Assembly (NCBI GenBank): GCA_038049695.1
Contig: CP142459.1
Location: 66,580,001 to 66,644,000 of the forward strand
Length of the DNA stretch: 64,000 bases
Source of the DNA: Cinnamomum chago
Lineage: Eukaryota; Streptophyta; Magnoliopsida; Laurales; Lauraceae
Direction of reading: 5' to 3'
The translations under genes were made by a program, and so were the position numbers. The notes under the pieces are model-generated. The model did no database searches. It saw nothing but the letters and a program-made list of their open reading frames with translations, and was not told where the DNA came from. Of this stretch, positions 45,806-59,389 are shown in pieces. Numbering within the stretch: the first letter of the stretch is position 1; the number at the start of each line of letters is the position of its first letter.

Positions 45806-45835
45806 CCCCCCCGCCCCCCCCCCCCCCCCCCCCCC
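45806..45835 (+). repeat. Poly-C tract (C7 G C22)
   Basis: Thirty bases that are all C except G at 45813. The minus strand is a G tract able to form G-quadruplexes. About 0.6 kb upstream of the KIWI start codon. Confidence 0.95.
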
Positions 45836-47763
45836 ACATTCAATATCATATTAGATTGACTTTGATTTTCAATAAAATCTAATAATATCCTCATTCTAGA
45901 TGTACTCTTACTACAATTAGTAAAAAAATAGCTCAAACCTATAGGAATCCAGCATAACTGTTAGAGATTTTGTATTTGCAATTTGATGGATGCATCATCA
46001 TATTCACATCATTTGAATTTACACTCTTGCATTGTTTTAGAAAACCTTGAAATCTAGTTTTATACATGCATTGCTTTTAAGATTTGTAAAAGTATTGTTT
46101 TATGCATGTTTTGTTTCTAAACTTGGATGCATTGATTTTAGAATCAAAACTCTTTTAAAAACCTAATTCTTTGTGCTTTACTTTTGTGAAATCATATTGA
46201 GAATTTAGGTTTGTGTCTTGCATACTTTCATCACTTTCAGAATCATTCTTTTTATGCTCATTGTTGGATTTTTTTTTTCAAAATGATTTGAAGATTGTTT
46301 GAATGGAAATGCCTATAACATCATTGGTTATATTCATTTAAAGCATGTTCCATGTTTTCATTTCCTTTTCTTTTGGTTTCATTATCTTAGAAATGGAAAT
46401 GTATGTTGTTTGCATCCTTGCTTGTTTATTTACATTCTTTTTTATATGCAAATGACTTTTGGTTCCATGTATGGTTGTGATCTTAGTTTTATTTGTAGAA
46501 ACCATACTAGAACCCAAATCCATCCTCTATGCCTTATAGTCATATCTTTTTGGATGGTTATGATGTTGACTCATGTAGATTCTCTTGGTTTCATCCTTAT
46601 ACATGTTTCAACTTCATAGTAGTGTTCTTAATCATATGAAACTCTTTGAAACCCATTTCTCATATTCCTATATGTTTGATGGATATCTTAGATGTTGAAT
46701 TCATATGATTTTGACACTTTGGAAATTGCATGCTTTACCAAGTCATATCTTTTTGCATTGCAATTTGCCTTGTTCATCACTATGCTCAATAGTTATATCT
46801 TTAAAAGTGATGAATATGCATTTATGATGCTTGATGGAATTTTGGGTTTGTCACATCCTTGCTTTTAATCATGTTGTCATATTCAATTGGTTTCATTTGG
46901 TATAATTTTCCATTGATTTCATATCCAATTGATATCTTATCTTGTGTATGTGATAGACCTTGTGTACATTGGATTGATCTTGATAGTTATATGTTTTCAT
47001 TCCATGTCACATTCCATTAGCATCATAATGTTCATGTTTGTCACCTCTCATGCTCATATAGGTATATCTCATGTTCACCATGTTTATGTGTTCATAATAA
47101 TGGTTGGTTATTAGTTGAGGTTGGCTTCATGTTTGAATTTCATTTCACTCACTCTTGCACATAATAGTCATATTTATTGTTTGAATGAAATGATTTTCAA
47201 AACTTTCATAGCATATATTTTTAATAGTTAAATTATTTAATGCTATGTTTAGTTAACCTCATTGCATCATGGATAGCTCTATTTTGGATTTTTCATAATA
47301 GGTATACTTTTAAATCCATTTTAGAGTGATTGTTTTAATAGTCATATCCTTAAATCTCAATTGGTATTCTTTGTTTTTCCAATTGATATCCATGATTGCT
47401 TTTCTCTTTAGACCTTGCTCTCTTTTGGTAATTTGATCATATTGTGCTCTATAGTTAAATGAATCTAATCCTTTCCTTGAAGTTGACCCTCATTTGGTTA
47501 AATCATCTTCTTCTTGCATCTAATAGTTAAATCCTTGTCAATATGTTGACAAAAGGAGAGAATGGATTGAGGGGGAGTGTAAACCTTCATAGGAAGTGTT
47601 AGTTTTGATCAAATTGACCCTTGGATTGCCATTGAGCCCTTAGAGATAACTTCCATACATGATAGCTTGTTATGTATTTCATTTTCGATTTCATTTGTTA
47701 ACAGGTGCTACTAAAGGTATTTTCCTTATTTCATGTGTATAGGTACCTTTGCAATTTAATGTC

Positions 47764-48102
47764 AAAGGGGGAGAGAGTTCGAGCACTCAAAGATCTCCTA
47801 TTCTTCAAAGGGGGAGAGTACCAAAGGGAGAAAGAGGCATGGTCAAAGGGGGAGAGCAAATAGAAGAAAGAAAGCTTGGAGCTAAAGAAAATGCTTGGTC
47901 ATAAAGAGGAAGATGAAAAGAAAGCTTGAAGAATGATCAAGCTCCAAGCATCAAGAAACATCAAAGAAAAGAGCCCAAGAGCCCAAGCTAAGAGAAGGAG
48001 CATCCAAGAAGATTTCAAGACTTGTCCAGCTTAGGGGGAGCTGAAGACTAAGTGTGTAATTTCAATGATGAGTAAGTTGCCATCAAATTGCAAAGGGGGA
48101 GA
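47764..48102 (+). repeat. Multiple polypurine tracts of the Sirevirus-like element
   Basis: AAAGGGGGAG occurs at 47764, 47807, 47845 and 48092, with an AAAGGGAG variant near 47823 and GAGGGGGAGT at about 47569. Only the last abuts the LTR and would prime plus-strand synthesis. Confidence 0.85.
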
Positions 48103-48103
48103 T

Positions 48104-49883
48104 TGTTAGGGATTTTGTATTTGCAATTTGATGGATGCATCATCATATTCACATCATTTGAATTTACACTCTTGCATTGTTTTAGAAAACCTTGAAATCT
48201 AGTTTTATACATGCATTGCTTTTAAGATTTGTAAAAGTATTGTTTTATGCATGTTTTGTTTCTAAACTTGGATGCATTGATTTTAGAATCAAAACTCTTT
48301 TAAAAACCTAATTCTTTGTGCTTTACTTTTGTGAAATCATATTGAGAATTTAGGTTTGTGTCTTGCATACTTTCATCACTTTCAGAATCATCTTTGTATG
48401 CATTTTCATTTGAAAAGAGTTTTTTGAAATCAAGCTAGCCTTTGGATTTAAAGTTTCGAATCATTTTAGGCTCTTTGTGTTTCATGTTTTTAATCATCTT
48501 AGATTGATCTAAAACATGTTATTCAAGCTTGATTTAATGGCCCAAAAGTTCCCCCAAGAAATACTTTGAAAAGTTGCATTTTTGGGAAATCATGACCTTT
48601 AGCGGCGGAAAAACCACTTTTACCGGCGGTTTCTGTGTCCGCCGCTAAAAGCAGTTTTTCAAACGGTCATTTTTCTGACCGTTGGAACTTTTTCTCTATA
48701 AAAAGTGGCTTTTTGGTTTGGAAAAAGTGGGGAAACTCATGAACCTTTGAGACCTTTTTGGAGCCATTGAAAGGGGATGAAGTTGGAAAGGCTAGAAGGT
48801 CATTAGGAGAGCTAAAGCTTGGATTAATGAGTTAAACCACCAAGTAAGCTCTACCTTTCTTAATCATAGTTTACATGCTTGTTTAAGTTATTGGTAAATG
48901 TTTTTGTGCATGATAACTATGATGTGTTGAATCCATTCCTCCCTTATTCTTTGATCTAATTAAGATTGGATTCATCACTTTGATTTCAACCCAAGTTTAG
49001 TTTTAAACTTTCTTAATCATGTTTAACCTATATCTTTGATTTCTTTTATTGCATGATTATTTCACTTGGTTGAAACTTCCCTTGTTGTTTTCATTCATTT
49101 AATCTTTAGTCAAATTGTTTAGAAAACAACATTGCACATGCATCACTTGATTAGGCTTAAACACTTTCATACAACTTGTGATCTTTAGATTTTCATATCA
49201 TTCACAAGTGTGTAATTGTTCAAGTGATTTGCATAGAATTTCAATCATATCCTTTTGTGCCTTAAACTTTCGAATTGCATTAAGCATAAATTGATTGAGC
49301 TTACTTTTAAACTTGATTAAAGTTTTCACATACACACTTCATAAGCATACATCTTTGCATTTCTTTGAGTGTTTGTGTGAGTTAGTTTTCATTTTCATAT
49401 CCGCCTATTTAGAGGCAAATTAATTTGAGCTTAAATTGTATCTCTTAGAGTGTTCTTGAAGAGACACCTTCTTAGAGAAAATTCTCTTTTGTAAAGGTTA
49501 TTGCTTAGCCTTAGAAAAGCACATTGTAAAGGTTATTGCTTAGCCTTGAAAAGCATCTTGTAAAGGTTGTTGTTGAGCCTAGAAAAACAACATTGTATAG
49601 GTTATTGCTTAGCCTTTGAAAAAGCATAAATAGTGGAAATCCGGTGGGGTGTTGGATTCACAAGCCGGTAGTGGATGTAGGCACGTTGGCCGAACCACTA
49701 TAAATATTGTGTTGTGGTGATTGCTATGTGGTGATTGTTTTTGTTTAGCTTCTGCATTTTATATGATTAATCATCACTTGTGACTAGTTTAGCTTAAGAA
49801 ATTAAAATTGGACTACTTTGGTCATAGTTGTAGCAAACCCTATTCACCCCTCCCCTTTAGGGTTAGGATCCCAAGGACTTTCA
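48104..49883 (+). repeat. Sirevirus-like 3' LTR, 1,780 bp, with putative promoter
   Basis: A TATA box TATAAAA is at 48697-48703. Just upstream are two palindromes: TTTAGCGGCGGA...TCCGCCGCTAAA (48598-48609 with 48638-48649) and AACGGTCA...TGACCGTT (48662-48669 with 48676-48683). Downstream, four imperfect 30-37-bp tandem units (TTGTAAAGGTTATTGCTTAG type) lie at about 49490-49620. The LTR ends CTTTCA. Confidence 0.8.
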
Positions 49884-49888
49884 ATAAC

Positions 49889-52495
49889 CTCACCTGAAAC
49901 TTTTCAAAGGACATGACTGTCATGTTAAGATTAAGAATATGTGAACTGTAAAGCCAGGGTTGAATAATTCCACTCTCAATTTGTTTAACCATTAATGGAC
50001 TCATTTGACCCTACATTTTAGTACAATCTTTGGAGAATTTGCTCCATAGTCTAAAATGCTCTCCCCCAGTTTCTTCGCCCTTGAGTATGAATTGAATATT
50101 AACATCATTAAGTACATGTCAAAAATCAACTAGTGATGCCGAGAAGAGACTCGCAGATTCAATAGTTAAAGTTTTTCTAAATAGGATACATACAAGGTGT
50201 ATTGGGTTTGACTAACAATTCTAAAAGAAAGTAACTATTTCTATGAATGTACGAGTTAACTATTTTATTTTCAGTTTGTTCAATAATAAATGTACTCACC
50301 GCAACTCTTTTCTCAGTGCAATCTATAAAGATTTTCCTAAAAAAAAATTAACCATTTAAATTATAGAAAAAAAAACACAAAAAATTGTGCTCCACTCCAT
50401 TCCCCATTCGTAACTCTACTATTATTACAGTCTATGGAGGATCGGCTACAAAGTTAAGGATGTTTTCCCTCCACATTTACCGCTTTTAAATATGAATTTA
50501 AAACAAACATTTATGTCAAGAATAAACTAGCGAGTTCGAGAGTTGAAGAAAAAATAACAAGTCGCGAAATACTTCAATGCATGAATGTGGTCAATCTGGA
50601 TGTCACAAGAGATAAAGTGAAAGGTATTTGATTCGGAAAAAAAAAAAAAATGAAGTCTACCATACAAGATGCTTTTTTGCATTATTACATATATTTGAGA
50701 TGCTTTTAGAGATATAGGAATATTTGATGGTTCTTTCCGTAAAAATTCTTTTTAGTTTCTCCCGGCAAGCCTAAAAGCTCCAACCATCAAATCGTACAAA
50801 AAGCAACTGGCCAATCTAAGTATTCATTTCTAACCGATTTACCCCTCAGAAAAAATCAAATGGCTTGTCTCTTTAATTTACATGTTTTTTTTTTTTTCTA
50901 ACTGAGGGTTCCCAACCCTTTAAGCTAAACTAATCATTCCGGCCCAGAGAGAAGCCAGGTAAAACCCCTTTAGCCCCCAGGTGGTAGCACTAGTGGATTC
51001 AACCTTCGCTTCTTGAAGAGGGGGAAATTGGGGTCGATACCAATACCTCTAGTTCCGAAAAAGGAAGGAATCGTGGTCTTGACCACTCAGTCAACCCCTT
51101 GGGGTTTAATTAATTTACATATTTTCCTAACATGCATCCAAGCCTTTTATTGTCATGACTCACTTGGCCATCATGCATCCACTTTAAGGCCCCTTTAAAA
51201 GTAACTTAGAGTTCATGAAATTTGGTAGGCTTATACCATTTATCACTAACAAGGCCAAAGGGCTTGTTTGCAGGAAATGTGAGCAATGTTGTTGGATTAT
51301 AATACAAATTCTTCAAATATTGTTTTCTAATTTTTCAAACGCTCAATAACTATCTAGCATTTAGGAAAAGAATTCCAAGAGCAAAAAAGTAACATTTTAG
51401 AAAGTCTCAAATGCTTCTTATCGGCAGTTTGACAATTCTATCAAAAATCCCAACCATGTGAACTTAAGTCCAAAATTCCTCTAGACAAACCAGCTCTAAA
51501 GTAAAGTAGATTTTCATAGAAAAAGAAAAAAAAAAACCTTTTGACTCATAAAATTGGGGAAATTCATATTTGACAATTGTAAATCCTCGAAGATTTGAGC
51601 CAATTTAGATAGCTCGTTTTAAGGATTTTCATGTCAGAAAGTGTGAAATGGGTTATAAAATCTTGAAATTTGCAGATTCCTCATGTTACCAAATATGACC
51701 TAAGACATTCCTTGCCCTCACTGTCGTTCTCGATCAGTTTTAATGGGTTTATCCCAACATGATCCGGAGATTAATAATGGACAATGATGTGTATTGATCG
51801 AATATCACTGCCAGATGCATGGGGAAACACATGATTTTGGATTTTGAGAGAGATTTAAAACCATTTCCTCTAGTAGAAAACAAAAATAAACAAATACTCA
51901 ACCTCTAGCTAAAATTAAGCACAAGGTTGTGGTCATGGGAAGATGAAGGAAGAAATGTTAAAATAATATAAGAGAGAGATTACTTGGTAAGCACATGAAA
52001 ACAGTTACACACGATAGTATTAATGCTAATTTACAATGCAACTTTGAGAAATTCTTCTCCATTCTCAAAATTACTTAAGGCAACTGACTTATCCTCTATT
52101 TGAGAGGAAGCAAGAAAGCCAATCAGCTTGTGAACTGGACTTAGACACTAAAGCAGATAATCTCCATATGTACTATATGTTTTGACATATTAGTCCTTCT
52201 TAAATCCAATTTTTCCAATTTCATAACTTGGATTTAGATAATGTCGCTTGAGTTGCTTGACTCTAGTCCACATCCTTCTTTTTTTTACATTTTTGTCCTA
52301 GATCCCATGATATCACGGGGACAGTGGATGACAGGTAAATACCGACAAATCTCATGAAATCATTATCTGAATTTTGGTCATGAAATTGGAAACACCAGAT
52401 TTAAGGAAAGCTAATATGTCAAAAAACCCTATATGTATACTAAAAACAACAGCAACTATAACAGAAAACCATATGTGTCATTTTCAGTCGTCATA
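49889..52495. other. Intergenic region left of the ACO gene
   Basis: AT-rich with no gene. Contains the SINE at 50884-51109. The last few hundred bases before 52496 must include the ACO 3'-UTR, since ACO reads leftwards, but no poly(A) signal stands out. Confidence 0.5.
50884..51109 (-). mobile_element. SINE (copy 5) with a different tRNA-like head, 11-bp target duplication
   Basis: TTAATTTACAT flanks it at 50873-50883 and 51110-51120. On the minus strand the head starts CCCCAAGGGGTTGACTGAG, has a box B-like GGTATCGACCCC and is about 50 bp longer than in the other copies. The tail is the family tail (GGCTTCTCTCTGGGCCGGAA, GATTAG, GGGTTGGGAACCCTC) and poly(A), seen as T14 at 50884-50897. Confidence 0.85.
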
Positions 52496-54950
<2,455 letters not shown>

Positions 54951-55003
54951 CTAGCAGAGAAAGGAAGGCAAGCTGTGGTGTCTCTTGGAGGATGGTATGG
55001 GTC

Positions 55004-55009
55004 TTTATA
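55004..55009 (-). promoter_or_regulatory. Putative TATA box of ACO
   Basis: TATAAA on the minus strand (CTATAAAGACC context), 111 bp upstream of the ACO start codon. This would place transcription start near 54975 and a leader of about 80 nt. Confidence 0.6.
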
Positions 55010-56154
55010 GCAGAAACCATCTCAAATGTCAACCCTTAAAAAAGGAAGAGAAATGGTGAGGAGGAGCAGTTGGACGGTGACATTCCATTAACAAATGCTA
55101 CGTCAATGCTTGTGTGGAAGCCAACAACAAAAGCAGCATCATCAGGTGAATGTGCTTGATTGCAACCTTCCACCTTTTTGGAAATCATTATGTTCTTTGG
55201 TGGGGGAATATAGAGAGACAACACCATGCACAGTATGTATCCACCGTCCCACTAGAATGCGTGTCCCTCAATCCAAATTGTTCTTGAGTAGTAGTGGGGA
55301 TTGTGGGAACCACTATAGCTAAGGAATTATTCTAGCCCCCCTATCAGTGGCTGTCAAAATGAATGTTTTTGAAGAAAATTGCAGGAGATTTCAAATTTTG
55401 TATCAATCTGGTGTTGATTTTGAAAATTGCACCTCATCTTGTGGGGTTTACTTGTTTGCACGGCAATCACGGCGTTTGAGAATGAAGGGTTTGATGTGAA
55501 CTAGGGTGGGGCAAATGTCACTACTTTTTGTGTTTTTTTTTTCCCCTATAGTATACACTCTCACCACCTAACATGCGCATTTGGGCCCCTAACTAGCTCA
55601 GCTATAGCCATTGACAGCCAAATGCCACTTCCAATGCCAACCTTCAATTGCTTATCTTCAATTTTAGGGCTTACAAGTATAGTAGTTATATAGAAGTTCA
55701 TTTTTTAAAAAGAATGGAATGATGTGAAATTAAGATGAGTGGAAATTATGGGATAAATTTGTGTTAGGACTTTGATAACCCATATAAAGTTAAAGCTATA
55801 AAGACTACTAGATTGTTGAGTGATCGAGAACATTGCATTTTATACAGATGAGTAGAAGCATAACAGCCTATTTTTTGGAAACTCTTCTCTATTTGAAATA
55901 GAGCCAAATCAATTTTTAGAGATATTTGAAATAGAATTGTTTCAATTAGACCTTTTTACCAATAAACTCTTCTATCCAATTCAATTTAAAAGGCCAACTT
56001 GTCATTTAGTTATATAAAGATAATATAAATAAATTTGTTGTATAGTAAAAGTTATATGGGTAAACCTGATAAAAAGATATATGAAATCTGTCTAGTTGCT
56101 TTAGACATTGACGTTTTGAATGAAAAAGTAACCCTTGCGTTATTAAAAAGCGAT

Positions 56155-56286
56155 AAAAGTTCTTAAAGATGATTCAATGAGAAATTCTCGTAAACTTTCA
56201 TATACAATCTAAAGCACTCAAAAAGTTCTTAAAGATGATTCAATGAGAAATTCTCGTAAACTTTCATATACAATCTAAAGCACTCA
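56155..56286. repeat. Perfect 66-bp tandem duplication
   Basis: Two identical units, 56155-56220 and 56221-56286, each starting AAAAGTTCTTAAAGATGATT and ending AAAGCACTCA. Confidence 0.97.
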
Positions 56287-56404
56287 AACATACTGTTGGA
56301 GTGGAATAGACCCAAAAATTATACCAACACACCTAGGACTCAAAAGGCCAACCTTTGGGCGATGCTTAGAGCCACTTGTAAAAGAGTTTAAACGGCTTAG
56401 ATTT

Positions 56405-56585
56405 ATTTTTTTTCGCGCTATCGGAGGGTTCCCAACCCTTACCTTCTGGGCTTGACTAATCCCTCCACTTTAGAGGGAAGCCGAGTAAACTCCCTTGTAA
56501 CCCTAGTGTGATAGTGCAGTTTCGAACCCACAACCTCTGATTGCAAACCGTGGTCATACGCCTATTGAGCTACCCCTTAGGATTA
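56405..56585 (-). mobile_element. tRNA-derived SINE (copy 4)
   Basis: On the minus strand: head with GGGGTAGCTCAATAGGCG, box B-like GGGTTCGAAACTGC, tail GGCTTCCCTCTAAAG, GGAGGGATTAG, GGGTTGGGAACCCTCCG and GCGCGAA, then poly(A) (T8 at 56406-56413). No clear target duplication. Confidence 0.85.
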
Positions 56586-57152
56586 AATAATTTAATTGAC
56601 TTGCTTGCATATAACAAATGGGAACACATGGGTGGCATGCATGAATACTATCTGGTGTACACCATCAATGTATGGTATGATTTTTCCAAATAGTTTACGC
56701 GTCCAATCAGGCACCAGAAGAAGACGCAACAAGTCGGCATTGTGAGAGCCCAAAATTTTAAGCATTTGTGAGGACGTTAGTTGGGCACCTGCTACCGACC
56801 TTCCCCAAATTTGAGTTGACTTAGACCAGGCCGTATCTTGTGGCAATTATTTTATCTAATTTTGACTTTGCCCATGAATTTGATTTTCATATTGCTTAAC
56901 AGAGAAAACAACACCAGATTTAACGGCGGCGTTTGAGATTCAGGTGATAAGAGGGGGAGACTTTTTCTTTCCATAAATAAATGCTTTCATCTTTAGCTAG
57001 ATTTTCATGACTTTCCTTTCACCCTAGTCAACTGGGTTTTAAGTATTTGCTGACAACAAAGAAATAAACATCATCAGAACTCTGCCACCCATTTGAAATG
57101 GCTAGGATTGTATTCGATGTGTAGGTCTCACCACAAATGAACCACGGCTTAA

Positions 57153-57452
57153 GGGCGTATTTGGATGTGTGGTGAAGTAAAATGAAGTGAGGTAAAGCCT
57201 CCATTATCCAGATAAGAAAAGACAATTGGTCATATCAAAAGTACACAATTTCAAAACTCCTTCCATCTTTTTCAAAAAAAGTCAAAAAAACAACTTCCTT
57301 TCTCCATTAAAAGACAAAAAAGCTCAACTTTTCTATTAAAAAGTAAAAAAGAGTCCATACCAAACAACTAAAAACAAAACACCATCATAACATCTTATAT
57401 TTTATTCTCTCTTGATTTAATGCTTCACCTCAACATATATCCAAACAGGCCC
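57153..57452. mobile_element. PIF/Harbinger (Tourist)-type MITE, 300 bp, TAA target duplication
   Basis: Inverted ends GGGCGTATTTGGATGTGTGG and ...ATATATCCAAACAGGCCC, about 28 bp and imperfect, are flanked by TAA at 57150-57152 and 57453-57455. The 3-bp TAA target is typical of PIF/Harbinger. The interior is A/T-rich and non-coding. Confidence 0.75.
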
Positions 57453-59389
57453 TAAAGAAAAAATACACTAACCGAAAGGTGGACACCTTTAGGTCATTTT
57501 TTTTTCTTTTTTTTTTGAGACAGAAACATAAACATTTATTCATGGTAGCCTTATTCCATTAATGTGTAACTTACTTTAAGTTGTAAAAATGTTCTCCCAC
57601 GAGCTAATACAGTCCAACTCTTAGAGCCCACTTGGGGAGGATTATCTTCATAGATGATCTTTTTTTTTTTTTGGGGGTCTTTGTCTGTAAAGAGACCTTT
57701 CCATGGACCCCACCCCACTGCTAAGAAGGCATTTTAAGTGGCCCCATGAGCCTGACTGAATTATACGCAGGAGAACATTTCCCGTTCTACTAATTGATTG
57801 ACAATGCTAAATATCTTAGCATAGAGCAAGAATGCAAGGTAAGGACAAAAAGAAAGGATGAAAATGTTAGAACTTCACACTATAAATCCTCGACCTTTCA
57901 ATCAATGCCCTATTTCATTGCCATCTTCCATCAATTTGGGATATATTACACACTAGATGAGAATTGTCTACCCATGGGCCATGGCCCACAGGATGAACGA
58001 TCTAGATTAGCATATACATGTCTGCTGACACACTGGATATTGGATGCTCAACATATTTTTCACCCAAAGACTTTCAATAAAAGAGAAACATAGATCAAAA
58101 GAGAACATTATGGTGACCCGTCATGAGGGTGTCAAGCTAGCCATCTCAATTAGAGAGAGACTTGCAGAAAAGGCCCAAAGGAAAATTCACCCATGGATGG
58201 GTCTGGTGGTCAAAGTAAGAACACCTCTTTGTACAGGCTAAGTGATGAATGGTGATGTATGGCATACTCTCTGCAATTCATTCCCCAATGTTAAAATATC
58301 CTTACTCTCTTGGCGGTTTGTAAGCATATTACAATCAATAGAGAGTAGTAGCTCCATTTGGAGCTCAAAAAAGAAAAGTCCAGGGAGCAATGAGAGAGAT
58401 TTGGTTTTGCATCGCTAATCAATGTTGCTTAGATTCTTAGAAGGATACTAATTTTGTATAGAGTTTAGTAATTTGACTTTGAAATCTGATTAACAAATGA
58501 TTATCATGACTGGACAGTTTTAACTGATTATAATTATTGGTGGACCTTCCTTTCCTAGAGAAAGAAAACCTGGTTTGGAAGTCACCACAATTATTATAAT
58601 GGTAATGTGACAAAATGTGAGAGCGCCCTCCCCATGGGGGGAAGGAATGGAAAAATAGATGATGATCAAGAGAGCATGCACCTGAGTCAAAAAAATAAAG
58701 TAACATTATAAAAATCAAAGGCAACCCCAGATGATGAGATAATGCTATGTTGCAGATGTTGAATAGAATGGTTCTTAATATATATAGAAAATACATGTAT
58801 TATACACATATTGACTACAAAGTTAAAATATATTTTGGCTCTCTCATTGACTTTGCATAGGTGGGAGGCTCTATTCTGAATCCAAGGGAGAGAATCAGAA
58901 CCAATATGACCTGTTCTAGTGGAAGCAGACTACGGCAATTGCAGAAGCAGACTTATCACAAGTGCAGAATAGCACAGCAATATCAAATATGAATTGTCAT
59001 AATTGAAAACAAAGTGAAATGCTCCGCAAACTGTTCATTGCAAATTGCCAATCCAATTATGTAGCAGCCAAAAAAAAAAAAAAGATGCCAATCCAATTGT
59101 GATTTAGGCACACCAAACAGGGATAAAGAACACAAATAGAAGAATACAATATCCAGACCTCCATTATTCCAGAACAGTTAGTTCTTACAAAAGGTGAGTG
59201 TGAGACAAATATTTTAGCATTCAACAAAATACAATGTTAGTGCCCAATATACATTGCTAGGGCAAGACAATTGGGCCAACCTGTCCTATGCGAATATCAT
59301 TTCAACTTGTTTAACCTTTAGTATAAATGCTTTCTTTGTACAGATATTTACATTATTATTGGGAGCCAGGGCTCCTCCTTTAATATATG

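Larger units (their letters stand above)
45959..49883 (+). mobile_element. Sirevirus-like copia relic: truncated 5' LTR, coding region deleted, complete 3' LTR
   Basis: ATAAC duplicates the target at 45954-45958 and 49884-49888. A complete LTR (48104-49883, TGTTAGGG...CTTTCA, 1,780 bp) is preceded by the polypurine tract AAAGGGGGAGA at 48092-48102. The left LTR keeps only its first 288 bp (45959-46246), with one difference from the right copy, then switches abruptly to internal sequence. The primer-binding site, gag and pol are gone. The remaining interior (46247-48103) is non-coding and holds repeated AAAGGGGGAG motifs (47764, 47807, 47845), a hallmark reported for Sireviruses, so I assign that lineage. 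Lies between KIWI and ACO. Confidence 0.85.

Noticed and set aside
56592-56846. An 84-codon minus-strand frame with ordinary-looking composition
   Set aside because: No family recognised, no adjacent exons, and it lies beside a SINE in intergenic DNA. Too weak to call a gene.
58437-58796. A 119-codon minus-strand open frame
   Set aside because: Hydrophobic, low-complexity translation of AT-rich DNA with no recognisable motif or splice partners.
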